Source: Glandiceps talaboti (Eukaryota > Hemichordata > Enteropneusta > Spengelidae). From it: a stretch of DNA of 64,000 bases. The translations under genes and the position numbers were made by a program. The DNA lies in contig NC_135562.1 of assembly GCF_964340395.1 (NCBI RefSeq), positions 17,628,985-17,692,984 on the forward strand, written 5' to 3'. Shown one piece after another: positions 49,877 through 62,848 of the stretch; within the stretch, counting starts at the first letter, position 1; each line of letters begins with the position of its first letter. The notes beneath the pieces are model-generated. The model made no database searches. It worked only from the letters and a program-made list of their open reading frames with translations, and had not been told where the DNA came from.

Positions 49877-52099
49877 ACACAGCATCTACGTGTGAAAAAG
49901 CACGTACTGCAATGACAACCATGTTAAAACGAGTTGACTTGAAACTATACTTCATCTGCCTCAACAACAATCTTGTAAGTATTGCTAGATTTTATCGTCT
50001 GATAGTAAACAAACATTTTACTAACAGTGCTACATTTCTCCTGTTTCTCTATGAGTATGACGACTGTGAGCAACTGCAGACATTGTCACTCCCTGGCATA
50101 TGAATGAAATCAAAATGTAATAATTGTACGTCACTTTTTGTCCTTGCACACGATAAACTGTAGCAATTTTTACAATATGCTTTTTAGACCTTCTTGACGC
50201 TGTAAATGAGATACTTTTTCAGTACGTTTCCCAAAGCAAGGCATTCAGTTATGCTATAAACCTCGTTATGCAAACCATTCGTGAGTTCATATAAGGTCAG
50301 TGATGAATCGGCTGTTGAAAATACTGCTGGCTTCCCATTGAGTGTTTGCGTATGCAGACATGTTTAAAATACTATTCGTATGTAGCCTTACAGAGGGGGT
50401 GCCTTTTGCTCATACAGCAGCCGTGACCGCATTACAGTTACACAGCAAAAGTCGTCCAGCATGGAAGCAGTAGACGCGTAGACGCTAAACGTTGTCATGG
50501 TATTATATAAGCAGATATAGTTGATTTGTAAAACTATATCCTGTGAGTATGGTATTTTCTTTCAATTCATCATATTTCATGATATAAGTTCATAACTTCA
50601 TGACATGCTATGCCTACATTACAAGTTACGTGCAACCATCGTGTGATAATTCACAAACTACTAGGAGTGCCCGTTTCTAGAAGTGTCAGTATATATACTC
50701 AATATAATATTGTAACGTCACTTAAGACATTAATCCGAGACAGTAACCAACCCCCCCCCCCCCACCACCACCACCACCACCACTATATTGTCTATTTTGT
50801 TTGAATGTTTCCATGGAATGCCCTAGATCCGTGTAATTAAACTAACAAATTCCCGTCCGCTAAAATGCTTCGTGGCCGTTTATTATTCCGTTACTTGTGT
50901 TTATACCGGAAGTGAAAGCAATCCAAGGTAACCAATACAAGGACGCGTAACATGTATGACTTGTGTATGCTTACAGTCTACGCATGGATTGTAGCCCAGA
51001 CTACTGCACACTCCACAATATGAATCCAATATGACAGTATAACCAGACGCATTCAACAACTTTAGGTGGTCTTTCAAAAGGCTGTCGGCGGGCAATTCTT
51101 ACGATCGGTAGCAGGAGGTGAGCAAACAAGGAAGAATTGCAAGCGGGGACTCATCAGTCCTGATTTTGATCACAGTTGTTTCGGACGTCTTCCGTTGTTT
51201 TCTCCAAGAAAAGGTCGATATCAGTGTTATCATATTTGCAAACGTATACATATACAACAAGTAACAATAAAGCCAAACAAAAGTACAGGGTTAAGTTCAT
51301 ATGATCAGCTTGTCGGCGGGGTAAACATTTAAGTTACACTGATGGTAGACGACATATAAGTATCACATGTAATTTACACTTGGCTAAATATCCATGACTC
51401 TGTGTAGAGAGAGTGTTGTGATCAAGGAAATACATCACTGGAAACAATTGTGAGTCTGATACCGTTCTAATCGCTTCGGTGAATGTCCAGTATGTCAGGA
51501 AAATCCACTTTTACCATCGCAAGACATATCTCAAAACAAGGGAGCTATCAATGATTACAAGGGGGAGGGCCAGGGTATGGGGGGGGGGGCATTTTTACAA
51601 ATCAGTTCTCGGGAGGGCCATATTTTAGAAATGAGATATTGAGAAGGTCACATTTTACTCGTATGGATCGTATTGTCTAATTTTGCATTTGGAGGAATTT
51701 GGCATCAAACTGCATCCAACACATCAGTTAGGGATAGGGTTGTGGTTGAGGATAGCGTTAGAGTTATGGTTAGGTGTGGTATTATCAGACTATGTCAATC
51801 AAATTACATTATTGTTGGTGGAGGGACTATATATTAACACATTATCACAACACATGTAGTGAATTGATTGTCAGGTGTGATGTGGGGGAGAACTCACAGT
51901 GGGTCTCAGTTGGCCTGGCAATATTGGGAGTGTGCTAATATCATTTGGGAGTTCAATTTCTCGCATTCAGCTTTGCCAATGAGATACAAACTCGGGCATT
52001 GATTAATGCACACAATGTCCCTCCGGTGGTTGTAGTTGGGAAATAACCAATACCTCTTAAACTTTAAACGCTGTGGCAGCAGTGCAATTAACTCATTTA

Positions 52100-53936
52100 G
52101 GGACCGGTCAGTTTCTTCAGCCTGGGGGTTCTTAAATTGGGCCGACAAAAAGTCACTGACCCCCTTATCTGTAAAACTCTTAAAGCCAATTTTTAGGCTA
52201 TTCAGACCCTTTCAAGCAATAACTCAATCCATGCTTTACAAGACAGCACCATCAAGTATCAGAAACTATTCTGTATAACTTACATAGGGTTGAAATATGT
52301 TCTTAAAAAGTTAAATAGCATCATTATATACATGTAGTAAAGGTCAGCACATCTACTGGTAGTATCATTGGTAGGGGAGATTTGGCGTTTAAGGCAATTT
52401 TAGACTATCTTGGCAAACATTTCACATCTTTAAAAGACAATACATGTATCATCTCAAATTAGAATAGGGTGAAAATATTTAAGAAAAGTTTAATACCATT
52501 ATGACAGTAAAAAGGTTGTTGGTGCATCTGATTGTTGGTTGAATGCATGAGTGACCTCTGGGGGTGAGGGAGTCCTTGAGGGTTTTCCCCTGGCAGATCT
52601 GCAGTTTTTTGCTTCTATTAAGGCAATGTTTAGCTTATTCATAGCTTTTGAGGTAATATTTCCAAGCTTCGAATAGCTAACGTAAATGTAAGTTTTAAAT
52701 GAGTTTCCCATGTCACATAAAAATGGCCCCGCAACATTGGTATAGTGGTATTAATATTGCATGTACAATAAAGTCACCGGTATGTTAGAGACCTTTAGGT
52801 GGTCATACCTAGTGTATAATAGAAACTAGAATCTGATGATATGTGGTGATTTGTGGTGTCAATAACATGTAGTGTCCAAAATAGAAAGTGTATTAATCCC
52901 TTCTGACAAGTTCATAGTGACGAGTAGGGAACATTTTAGATATTATGAAGATTACCATTACGAAACCTTCAAGTTCACTTTTGCCCCAAAGTGCAATATA
53001 AGTGAAGCACTGATTGTGAAACAGCCAAGCATTTACATGACATGTTCGGTAACTAGTGTGGTAGCTAGGTAATACATGTATATGTATATTTAAACAATAA
53101 TGTACGCCCTCCCAGCCCATAATGGACGAAAGCAAACTTTGAACGACATAATGGGCGAGGCGAAAGCCGAGCCCATTATGGAGTGCAAAGTTTGCTTGAG
53201 TCCATTATGGACTTGGAGGGCGTACATTATTGTTATTATTTTATAGTTTTGCCAATTCCAGTGAATTTGTAGACCGAGAAACGCAAAACAACGTATAATA
53301 TACACAGCGCTGAACATCGTCTGCCATGTTCGGCCCGGAAGCTGAATACTAATGATAGCGACACACGTACGTACACGTACACACACATATACACTTCAAT
53401 GAACTGCAGTGAACACGCATTTGTTTCATGAATGCGTTGTATTTTTAAACAGTGGAAATGACAATCATAAGTAACAACATACATTTCGAAAAAATACCTA
53501 GTCGTATGAAGAAACAGAACAAATAAGCTTGTATTGTTATGCTCGTTCCGGGGCCGCGATGCCCAATAACGGAGTACATTATCAGTAATAATGTACAGCG
53601 ATGACCTCACAAAATTCACTGGAATTGGTAATGGTATAATATAATTATAGTTATACTTGAACTAATAAGTAATATTAAAGAATTCATATAAGAAACGGGG
53701 AGAAGAACAAATATTTACATGTACCACATTTCAGACAAGGCTATATGCCATTGTAGAAAAAGGATTTTTTTCTTCCATCACAATCCAAAACACAATGAGC
53801 CCCCCCCCCCCCCATCCACAATTTTGAAAACAGCATGACCCCCCCCCCCCCCTACTGCCAATTTCAAAAACTGGGTGACCCCCTTCCAATCCACTGCCCC
53901 CCCCCCTCCCCCTAGGCCGAAGAAACTGACCGGTCC
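52100..53936. mobile_element. TIR element, GACCGGTCA family, copy 2
   Basis: It starts ggaccggtcagtttcttcag and ends with the inverse gaagaaactgaccggtcc. 'ttta' on both sides may be a target duplication. The body up to 53090 matches copy 1 (25831-26984). It contains a further palindromic insertion (53093-53237) and C-runs near 53800-53910. Confidence 0.65.
53093..53237. mobile_element. Palindromic MITE within the TIR element
   Basis: 'aataatgtacgccctcc', 'ccataatggac' and 'gcaaactttg' on the left are mirrored by 'caaagtttgc', 'gtccattatgg' and 'ggagggcgtacattatt'. A second inverted pair (gccaattccagtgaattt at 53245 and aaattcactggaattgg at 53607) encloses the following 370 bp. Confidence 0.65.
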
Positions 53937-53999
53937 TTTAATTCTGCGATAAGTGTCCTTGTCCATGTCTGACAGCATTAACATGCTTTTTTTCCTTCT

Positions 54000-54330
54000 G
54001 TAAGGATAGGGGTTGTCTGTATCACCATTTTCTAAAAAAACTACTGCATCAATTCAAACGAAATTTGGTAGACATGTTCCGGAGGGTAATGGAAAGAACT
54101 GATTAGGTTTTGATAAACATGCCATGAATATTAATGAGCAATTTGCGTAATTAATGGTTTTCGGTAATTAGGCTATATCTCAAGAGTGCAAGCTTGAAAT
54201 TCAATATAATTTGGTACATACATTTGTGATACCAAAGGACATCTGTCCTGAAATATTTTCGATTTAGCTTTTTGTTTTAATAAGATATTGGCATTTGCTT
54301 TTGGTAATTAGATGCCATGACAACACAAAA
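54000..54330 (+). repeat. Dispersed repeat related to the 145-bp family
   Basis: 'atcaattcaaacgaaatttgg...aagaactgattagg...gaatattaatgagcaatttgc...ggtaattaggctatatctc...ttggtacatacattt' is shared with 9340-9450 and with the tandem monomers at 1840-2850. Confidence 0.6.
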
Positions 54331-54864
54331 GACAGTTAAGTTGACGTTTCTAGTCAGGAAACATTCCCTTAAGTGGTGTGACGACGCGAGTTTATTTTAA
54401 TTGTTCATGATTAGTTCTGCAGTTGTCTTCCCTGAAGCACAGGGGGCAGCAAGCATGTAATTTATTGATCGATCAATCGATCGGTTGATTTATTGATTGA
54501 TTTATTATTTGGTTGAAGGATTGATCGATTGAATGATCAATTTTTGTGGTGCAATATAACTGTGATATTGATCAATTCACTCATTGAGTTTTAAAACTAT
54601 TTATTTTTCTTTCCCTGGTTACTTTGCTCTCAGCTATATCTCAAACCACTAAAAGTCTGAGGCTGTGTGTAATTCTCTCTTTTCTTGACTAAGTAAAGAC
54701 GCCTTATCCATTCTCCTCCTGTTATCTAAATTAAAACACTCCTAATCTTATAATTGGCAAGAGATCACTTACATTAACAGTTTGCTTTATCTCTCATCAA
54801 CTGGGAGATTATCACACTATCTATTGTTTCTACGGTCATGTGACAGACTGCTTGAATATGGGCA

Positions 54865-55010
54865 CTGGTGACGTAAGCATATATAATGAACACCTCTGTT
54901 GTTTGCATGCCCAGAATGCTCAATTCCAGTGTACAGTGTAGAGGGCAGATGTGGTGAAAGTGACTTTTCTTGACTTACTGGGCATCAACTAAAGCTGGTG
55001 ATCAACCACC
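54865..55010 (+). promoter_or_regulatory. Conserved 5' flank block of TIR-SAM-NHL gene 2
   Basis: Counterpart of 37790-37945. Here the CRE-like TGACGTAAGC is followed by CATATATAATG, a TATA-like word, then the same 'gttgtttgc' and 'gtggtgaaagtgacttttc'. Candidate promoter or 5' non-coding exon, by conservation only. Confidence 0.35.
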
Positions 55011-55271
55011 TTAAATAGCAGATCTGAGTTATATCAGCAAATGCCGACAGGCTAACAACTTCTTACTTAATAATACATAACGTTTGTTTACATACAAGTT
55101 TGTGTACACACAGCCATCAATGAACACACCTAAGTACTGTACAGACCACGTCATTAGTCTAAGACATAAAGCAGCAGTGAACGAGTGCAATATTACGCCT
55201 GAAGATCCTTCTGGTGAAACGGTCCATAGCGTAAATCCATAATGTAATATCATACTCGTCTTCTTTCATTT

Positions 55272-55274
<3 letters not shown>

Positions 55275-55342
<68 letters not shown>
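55275..55342. repeat. (AT)n microsatellite
   Basis: About 65 bp of AT upstream of gene 2. Confidence 0.95.
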
Positions 55343-55344
<2 letters not shown>

Positions 55345-55425
55345 CAGGTCATGTATTAAGTATGGCGTCTCATGTACCCCAAGGAATGGAAAGGTACACA
55401 ATAGGACACACGGAATCTACCAGTT

Positions 55426-55475
55426 AGCGCGTTAGCTCAGCTGGCTAGAACACTCTATTCAGGGGATGTAGGCTC

Positions 55476-55480
<5 letters not shown>
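55426..55480 (+). mobile_element. tRNA-like SINE head fused to a GT microsatellite
   Basis: 'cgcgttagctcagctggcta' + 'gaacactctattcagggg' looks like the first half of a tRNA, with A box TAGCTCAGCTGG. It is cut after 'ctctacatg' by a (GT)n run (55480-55553), so the B-box half is missing. Confidence 0.5.

Positions 55481-55553
<73 letters not shown>
55480..55553 (+). repeat. (GT)n microsatellite
   Basis: Perfect GT run of about 74 bp. Confidence 0.95.
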
Positions 55554-55554
<1 letters not shown>

Positions 55555-55779
55555 TATGATTTTGATTACCTCCAACACAGACAAACATACAGATGGGTGG
55601 ATGGCCGGACAGACGGACGGACGGACCCACATACACACACACATCAAGTAACTAAGTAACCTGTTGTACCACACTGATATTCCCTGCTCGACATTCTAAT
55701 GCATTCTTTTGTGTGTTTTTTCATAGAATTCTGCTGAGAAAATCTTAAGAACCGGAGACATTTTTTTCTAACTGGCATA

Positions 55780-58700
55780 ATGGCAGATAATGTTGGAAAA
55801 CATGTCATGTTATCATATCAATGGGACAGCCAACCAATCGTTGAGAGGATCAAGAATGAACTAGAGAAGAGAGGATATGACACATGGATGGATATTGATG
55901 ACATGAAAGGTTGATACTAAATTACTCAATATGTTACTTAAAGGGGCATAAGCCGAAGCCGAATTAAGATATAACTCATAAACTCGATGATAGAATGAAT
56001 ACTATGAATCAAATAATGGTCAGGAAATTCCTACTATAATTACAATAAAGTGTTCTAAAGATGCCAGAAGCCAATCGTGGTGTTATAAAGGATATACATC
56101 GACATTAGCATTATACTGGAATATGGGTTTACCTAAGTATTTTCCCTTGGTCAGTAAACAACTGTCAGATTCAGTTTGTACAACTTTAATGGGGTTAATA
56201 TAATGGTCAAAGACCGCTTTATTTTTGTTTGGCTATAAGGCGTACTAACTAAAGGAGTTGGTTTTGTGACATACATAGCACGCTAGTTACCTCAATACGT
56301 CCTGAGGATCATCTGTATTTGCTTGAAATTATCAAGATTATTATAGACCTCATCCATTTTAGGTGTATAACTCACGTCTATTTTCGATGTCATCTCTCAT
56401 AATTTGCACCACCCTTGTAGATTATTTTTCCAGAAAATTATGATTTTAATGTACATACATCGTTGCATCATAGGATGAAGGTATAAATTTGGATAGTCTA
56501 AGCACTGTAACTTTTCTGTGTGTGTGTGTGTTTGTTTGTTTGTTTGTTTGTTTGTTTGTTTGTTTTTGTTTCTTTCTTTGTATATTCTTCAAAGACAATT
56601 TTGTATTTTACTTTCTTTTTTTATCAAAGGAAACATACATGAATGCATGGCACAGGGTGTAGAAAAAGCTGCAGTCGTCATTAGTTGTGTTTCAAATGCA
56701 TACAAACACTCCCATAATTGTCAAAAGGAACTTACATTTGCTGATGTCAGTCACAAGACAATCATACCTTTGAAAATGGAGAAAGATGTCGCTTTTGGTG
56801 AGTCACTTGCATCCATAATGGTTGTTTGTTTGTTTGTTTGTTACAGATGCAGTACGTCTCATAGGAGAAATAGAGTAGCTTTTGGGTTCCACTCATGGGA
56901 CATGATATTTTTGATACAAAAAGATAGACACAATTGAACTCTAAACTAACAATAATAGAGACAAAACACGTACAGCAGGATCCTTTACCAAATCAAATTG
57001 AAGAGTGATACAGCATTACTATTCATTTACAGTGCAGTAGAAATAGGCCTCTGTCGAAAACATTACTATGGAAGACCGATGAGGCAAGCGACCTGCGACC
57101 TACGAGTTGCAAGTCATAGTACGCATGCCAGCGTTATAATACAAGAACCGTTAGCCGGATTGGCAGGGAATATGCTACCTGATGTCGTGTATATTGAAGG
57201 CGCCCCTAAAATAACTCCAAAATATCCTAAAGTGAAATAGAATAATTAAGTCACAGTTTTCCAACTCAGGCGCAGGTGGCAGTTTTGTAACCTACAGGTC
57301 GCAGGTCGCTGTCCTCACCGGTCTTCCATACATTACACATGGACTTGATGATTTCAATGACTTCAATTGTTTATTTTACAACTGATATTCAATGTGGTGC
57401 ATTGTCTACTTCGACATCTGCACTGTGCGTGGTACCTGTATGATTGTTTATTTTGCCTTTGAGGTTGTCTGAGTATGTACAGAACATCATGTCCCATGCA
57501 TGAGTGAACCACAAAGGCAACTACATTTCTCCAGTAAATAATACTGAGGATAAGACAATGAAGAGAGAGCCACTATATCTTCATCTTTAATATTTAGTCC
57601 CCACCGGACAAAGATTGGGCTCCATGCATCTCTCCGTCTTCTGGAGCCATTTCTCGGAAATGACTACCGATTCCTCTCAAATTTGGTACAAGGACAACAC
57701 ACTATGGTACACATATGCAAGTCAATTTATTTTTTGAGACGATCCAATATGGCCGCCAGACGGCCATTTTGTTGTGAATATTTTCATGTTCAAAGCCATT
57801 ATGCAGACATGCCTGAACAGATTTTATTCAAAGTTGGCATAAGGACAATGTTCTATTACATACACATGCATGCATGCCAATTTATGTCTCGATGCAATAC
57901 AATATGGATGTCAGGCAGCCATTTTGTTATCATTTATGTCCAGACCCACTACTTCTATATGTCCAAACCGATTCCCTTCAAACTGGAGACATGGATATAT
58001 CTATATTCTTCATATGCATGTCAACTTGTATCATGATACGATCCAATATGGCAACTGGGCAAACATTTGACATTGTTCTTATACCAACTTTGAATTATAT
58101 CTGTTCCCGCCTGTCTGCATAATGGCCTTTGTTATGATTTTCCCATGTTTGGGACCATTAAACAGACATGCATGAACAATTTCCATTAAAATTTTATTTA
58201 AAGACAATGCACTATGATGTATATATGTATGTCAACTTGTGTCTCGATATGATCCAACAGGACTGCTAGGCAGTCATTCTGTTATGATTTTTTCATGTCT
58301 GGAGCCACTTGGCAGACATGTCTAAGCAGATAAATTTCAGTCAATCTTGGTATAAGGGCAGTGTATTACCAGGTACATATGCATGTAAATTTGTGATTGC
58401 ACCTATCATAGACAAGAAGTGTTATAATCCAAACAGGGATCAACAGCTCCGAAACAGCCCTGCTGTCATCTATGTCATCTATGACGACTTGCTTGCCGAC
58501 TATTTTTAGAAAATCCTCTATTAATTAGTATATACTTCTAGCTATATTTTCCAGATCTCCAAAGCACTCTGAAAGGTTAGCTCCATCCCCTGACGATACT
58601 TGATACGCCTTCTGAATCATGGTCCTCAAATAATGTTCAATGTCCTTTGCACTATTAACTTATCATTGTTAAAAGTGCATTTGAGATTATTGGCAAGATA

Positions 58701-59365
58701 TAATGTTAGTAATAACACTTGTATGTAGCGACGCCGGGAAGACTAAGGATAAACATATTTAATAACAACTTCAAAAACACAATTGATCATTGTCATACTC
58801 AAAGGAGTTTCTTTCAAAAGGTTCTTGCAATTGAGAAGATGTTTCTGGTCGTAGACGTTTCGCCCTGCCTTAGCTGAGATTCCTCTGAACGTCCCACAGT
58901 TATTGCAAGTATCACTTTTAGAATTTCTATGGTCAGAAACATTTTCCTGGTCCTGATTATAGATCTCAATATCACGACGATCTTTTATACACATTTCAAT
59001 ATATTTGTTGTTTTTCAGTTTTGTTGATATCTTATTGAAATATTTTTTTTTCAGATGGTTGGTTAGGACTAATCATGGCAGGAAAGTTATGGATTGACTT
59101 CAAAGACGAAAAGATGTTTGATCAAAGGATAGATCAGCTTATCGCCGAATTGACTGCAAACGACATTACCTGTAATGTAGAAAATAGGGGAGCTACTGAC
59201 AGTCAAAATGAAGAAGGTAGGTTTACTATTCGTGAAATGTCTCCTTAATACATATAACACACACATATACATATATACATACATACATACATACATACAT
59301 ACATACATACATACATACATACATACATACAAGTACATACGTGTGTCTGTCTGTGTCTGTCTGTC

Positions 59366-59435
<70 letters not shown>

Positions 59436-61327
59436 TGTGTGTGTTTCATCTCGGGCAGCTGGAAGCTAGTAATCCACGGTCACATGTAGTATTTAGAAAC
59501 AGATGTCATTAAAGCAAAGTTTAGAAATGCAGTTCACTACTATACATATTTGTTTTTATCATGGCCAGTCATTCGTTGTCAGGTTAACTGACTCAGAGAT
59601 ATTATGGTCGAGTGGAAATAGGACTAGAAAATGCACAGTGATTTGTTTTAGAGTATAACCTTCGGGCAAGCTTAAGTCAATATTTGAATAGTTTTCACTG
59701 TTCAGCAAACCACAGAGAAGGTGTCCATTTCCAGCACATATACTTTAATGTATATAGGTGATTCTAGCATATATCATTTAAAGAATATCGCATATATATG
59801 CTTGTGTAATAATATGAATACGGTTAGAGAATGAAACTATACAGCTGTTGTGAACATAGATACGGCTAACATTTGCTTAAAGAGAAAGTTTGCTTACATG
59901 GTCGTTTAAGTTCTGTTCACCCGTGAAATTTCTTATACTTTAACTTATGGCTACAGAGTACATGTCATTTCAAATGGTTGAACCTGAGCCCAATCGGAAA
60001 GGAAGAGACGTAACTAATGGCTTCAGATAGGCTTGCCTAGTGACATTCTTACTTAACTTGCTTACTGATGTCATTTACGCAGTGTTAAAATGGTTCATGG
60101 AGCTCACAGTGTTGTAATATATTCATCGTGATACAGGTTGATCAAGCTTATAATTTCTTATTATTACTTTTCAGAGTTACTTTCGTTGAGTGTGGATGGT
60201 GTTTGCCAGTGGTTGAAATGTCTTGAAATTAAAGACTCGGACATAGGCAAGTTCAAGAGAAACTGTGTAAATGGTGATGATCTTGCCGTCTTATCCGAAG
60301 AAGTCCTAGTTGGAGAGCAGTTCAAGATAGAACCATTCATAGCCAGCAAGATAATACGAAATAGGAACAAAGCCTTGGAGAAAGATAACTCTGGTACGTA
60401 CATATACTGAAGATGATGACCATACACATGTCAGTATTGGGATGTGTTATTCTGAAAATGTTTCATGTTTCATTTTTGTTTATGTAATTTGTTTGTTGTA
60501 TTCGTCTTTAGGAATGCATGAGAGCAAAGAGAAGTTTACTAACAACCTATATTAATTATTCCTAAATATGACATAATTACCCAATAATCTAAAACACAGG
60601 TGAACGTAACTATTTTCAAATGTTTTTGTGGAACAAAGTTTAATGCTAATTAATCACCGTTGGCAAGAATACTTCCCAAAGGACACACTTTTCACCCACC
60701 CTTACTTATCATACGAACCAATATATGTTAGAGCATCAACAGTTTCTAACATATGTCTCGTGTTCTGTAATTTTTCTTTGACAGGTGGTAAAGACGATGA
60801 CAACCCATTAACAAAGAAGGGAAGTGCTTCTCCCTATAAAAGAACAATGGAACCTGTCCAAGCAAGAGTGACTTCCGAAACTGGGAAAGGTAGGTCAATT
60901 ATTTACGTGCAAATGTCAACTTCCATTTTACTTAAACTTCAAGGATACGTATTTGTGATGCCATTTCTGTTCTGTGGTTTGACCAAATAATTCCATTACA
61001 AGACAATAGCAATAATAACTGTAACACTATACTATAACTAAAACTGAGCAAAGTATCTGAGATTAATATTACACTCATGAAATGCTCATATCAGAACTAT
61101 TCAATAGAAGAAATTGTATGAATGTACGTAAACATATATTTATCAGTAGGTGTTAGCGTTTCCATACTTCAGTAAATAATGTACATAAAAGATTTTACGG
61201 AGGAGTTTGCCATAGTTCTTATGATGGAGTAGTCTGTGGTTTTTAGTAACCGACTCTAAAATGGCAATGTCATTTGTGAAAAATAAGTAGTACGAACAAT
61301 GAGGCTTTTGGACCACTTTTTATATAA

Positions 61328-61383
<56 letters not shown>

Positions 61384-62328
61384 TTTATATAAACATTCTA
61401 TTTGTATACAAACACTTTCCATTAAGTTCATTAAAGCAATTTCCTATCTCCTATTATATCGAGATAAATGAGATTCTATTCTTTAATTAGTTATGAATCC
61501 ATGTAATTGGGGTTTGTAATTTGGTTGTTCACAGGTAATTTCAAGTGCACTGTGAAGACGGTGGGTCAGGCTGGAAAAGACTTAGCGAACTTCAATCATC
61601 CGTTTGGCGTTGCCTGGACACCCAATAATTTGTTATTAGTAGCTGATCAATTTAATCACAGAGTTCAAATGTTTAACACTGATTTTCAATGTGTTGATGT
61701 ACTGACATTTGAAGGCCAATTTTCAAAACCCTTTAAGCCATATGACATAGCAGTCTCCATTGACAACTTATATTACATTACTGATTATGGTAATAATCAG
61801 GTCATTGTCACTGATGAAAATAAAAAAATTGTTAGAGTCATGTGTCAAAATGAAGGAGAGCTGTATGGTATTACACTGATGGGTGAGTATGTGATCGTCA
61901 CTGATTGCGCAGGAAATCGGTTGATGAAGTTCACAAAACTGGGAGACAAAGTTGCTGAAGTAAAAGGCGACTTGAAGTACCCATACTCGGTGGCTGCAAC
62001 AAGTGACCAAAGAATTGTTGTCACTGATAGTAGGAATAATCGTATTCAAGTATTTACTGCAGATTTGAAGTTGCTTTTTACGTATGGTAGCAAGGGTTCA
62101 GGGTACGGTGAATTATTGGGCCCATGGGGTGTCAGTGTCGACAGTAAAAACAACATATACATCAGTGATGGCAATGGTAGAATTGTCAGGCTAACAGACA
62201 AGCGCGAGTTTGAAGTGCTATATAGTGGCATTCAGTACCCCTGCTACATAGCAGTACATGAAGGGCCACCATTTAAAATCGCTGTTGCCCAAGGCACAAA
62301 AAATAAAATCATGATACTTTACTTATAG
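55780..62328 (+). CDS. TIR-SAM-NHL protein, gene 2 (525 aa)
   Basis: Coding exons: 55780-55909, 56630-56797, 59055-59216, 60175-60393, 60785-60889, 61535-62328 (TAG). All junctions are phase 1 and the total is 1578 bp. Compared with gene 1 it is two codons shorter at the N-terminus (MADNVGKH for MAGNVNVGKH); all other exons are identical in length. The TIR (VMLSYQWDSQ, GYDTWMDIDDMKG, NNCQKEL-type box here HNCQKEL, putative catalytic Glu77), SAM-like region (VCQWLKCLEIKD, FKRNCVNGDDLAVLSEEVL) and NHL propeller (LLLVADQFNHRVQMF, YDIAVSIDNLYYITDYGNNQ, LLGPWGVSVDSKNNIYISDG) are intact. By eye there are about two dozen amino-acid changes over the 264-residue propeller exon, several clustered at FEGQFSKPFKPYDI and GELYGITLMG, while the TIR is nearly unchanged. 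Both copies look functional. Intron 2 has grown to 2257 bp through insertions; intron 5 lacks the 1.8-kb element. Confidence 0.85.
56515..56570 (+). repeat. (GT)n(GTTT)n microsatellite
   Basis: Before coding exon 2, homologous to the run at 39457. A second short GTTT run is at 56819-56842. Confidence 0.9.
57067..57329. mobile_element. 263-bp MITE in intron 2 of gene 2
   Basis: The left end (T)ATGGAAGACCGATGAGG followed by AGCGACCTGCGACCT is mirrored at the right end by AGGTCGCAGGTCGCT and CCGGTCTTCCAT. ACATTAC stands on both sides (57060-57066 and 57330-57336), a 7-bp target duplication. The intron of gene 1 (about 39945-39960) has no element here, so the insertion came after the duplication. 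An open frame across it has no meaning. Confidence 0.8.
57600..58500 (+). repeat. Tandem repeat block, monomers of about 160 bp
   Basis: The words 'gatccaatatggccgcca', 'gccattttgttatgatttt', 'cagacatgcctgaacagatt' and 'aaggacaatgcactatg..acatatgcatgtcaattt' recur in order about four to five times. It is inserted between 'taatatttag' and 'ctatttttag' relative to gene 1 intron 2. Confidence 0.7.
59236..59445 (+). repeat. (ACAT)n(CTGT)n(GT)n compound microsatellite
   Basis: It follows coding exon 3 of gene 2, greatly expanded compared with gene 1. Confidence 0.95.
61328..61382. repeat. (AT)n microsatellite in intron 5 of gene 2
   Basis: About 50 bp of AT directly after 'ggaccactttttatataagc', the sequence that in inverted form borders the 1.8-kb element in gene 1. 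Confidence 0.95.
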
Positions 62329-62842
62329 AACAGGTTCTGCAACACAACAATAAAGTAGTGGTTGCAGTTGAGGACACTGAAGATCTGAGTAATAGGATCA
62401 ATAATTTGTAAACCTGTCAGCTAATGAGAAGGTATCATTACATTACATAAGAATGACAGACACTGAATATACTTTCCTATCAAATGTACACTCCTATGAA
62501 GTTAAAAATATGTTTTATGAGTGTATTACACTGTGTTAGTCGATCTATGGGTAAATTTGACAGTGATAACTTTGTCTCCCATGTATACACTCATACATTG
62601 TTACTCAAATGTCTGAGATGAGTATATGTGCTATATTGCTTTATCATATAGACAAGTATGCCCTGTACTATAGTTACAGATTTCAACATCCAACTAATGA
62701 ATAAATATTTTTTTGTATGTAAACAGTGACAATGGACTGATAATTGTCCACAATGAGTTAACACCACAATTACAGTTTTGCACCGAATATTTTTCAGAGT
62801 ACACGTTTTTGATAACTTTAATGGTTAAATGGTTGGTAGGAG

Positions 62843-62848
62843 AATAAA
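62843..62848 (+). promoter_or_regulatory. Poly(A) signal AATAAA, gene 2
   Basis: 'gagaataaagtttgat', conserved with 46237, about 515 bp after the stop codon. A nearer 'caacaataaagt' lies about 20 bp after the stop. Confidence 0.5.

Noticed and set aside
53236-53619. 127-codon minus-strand frame
   Set aside because: It overlaps inverted-repeat elements and shows no domain or splice context.
57067-57240. Open frame LCRKHYYGRPMRQATCDLRV...
   Set aside because: It lies across a MITE with TIRs and a target duplication, inside an intron of gene 2.
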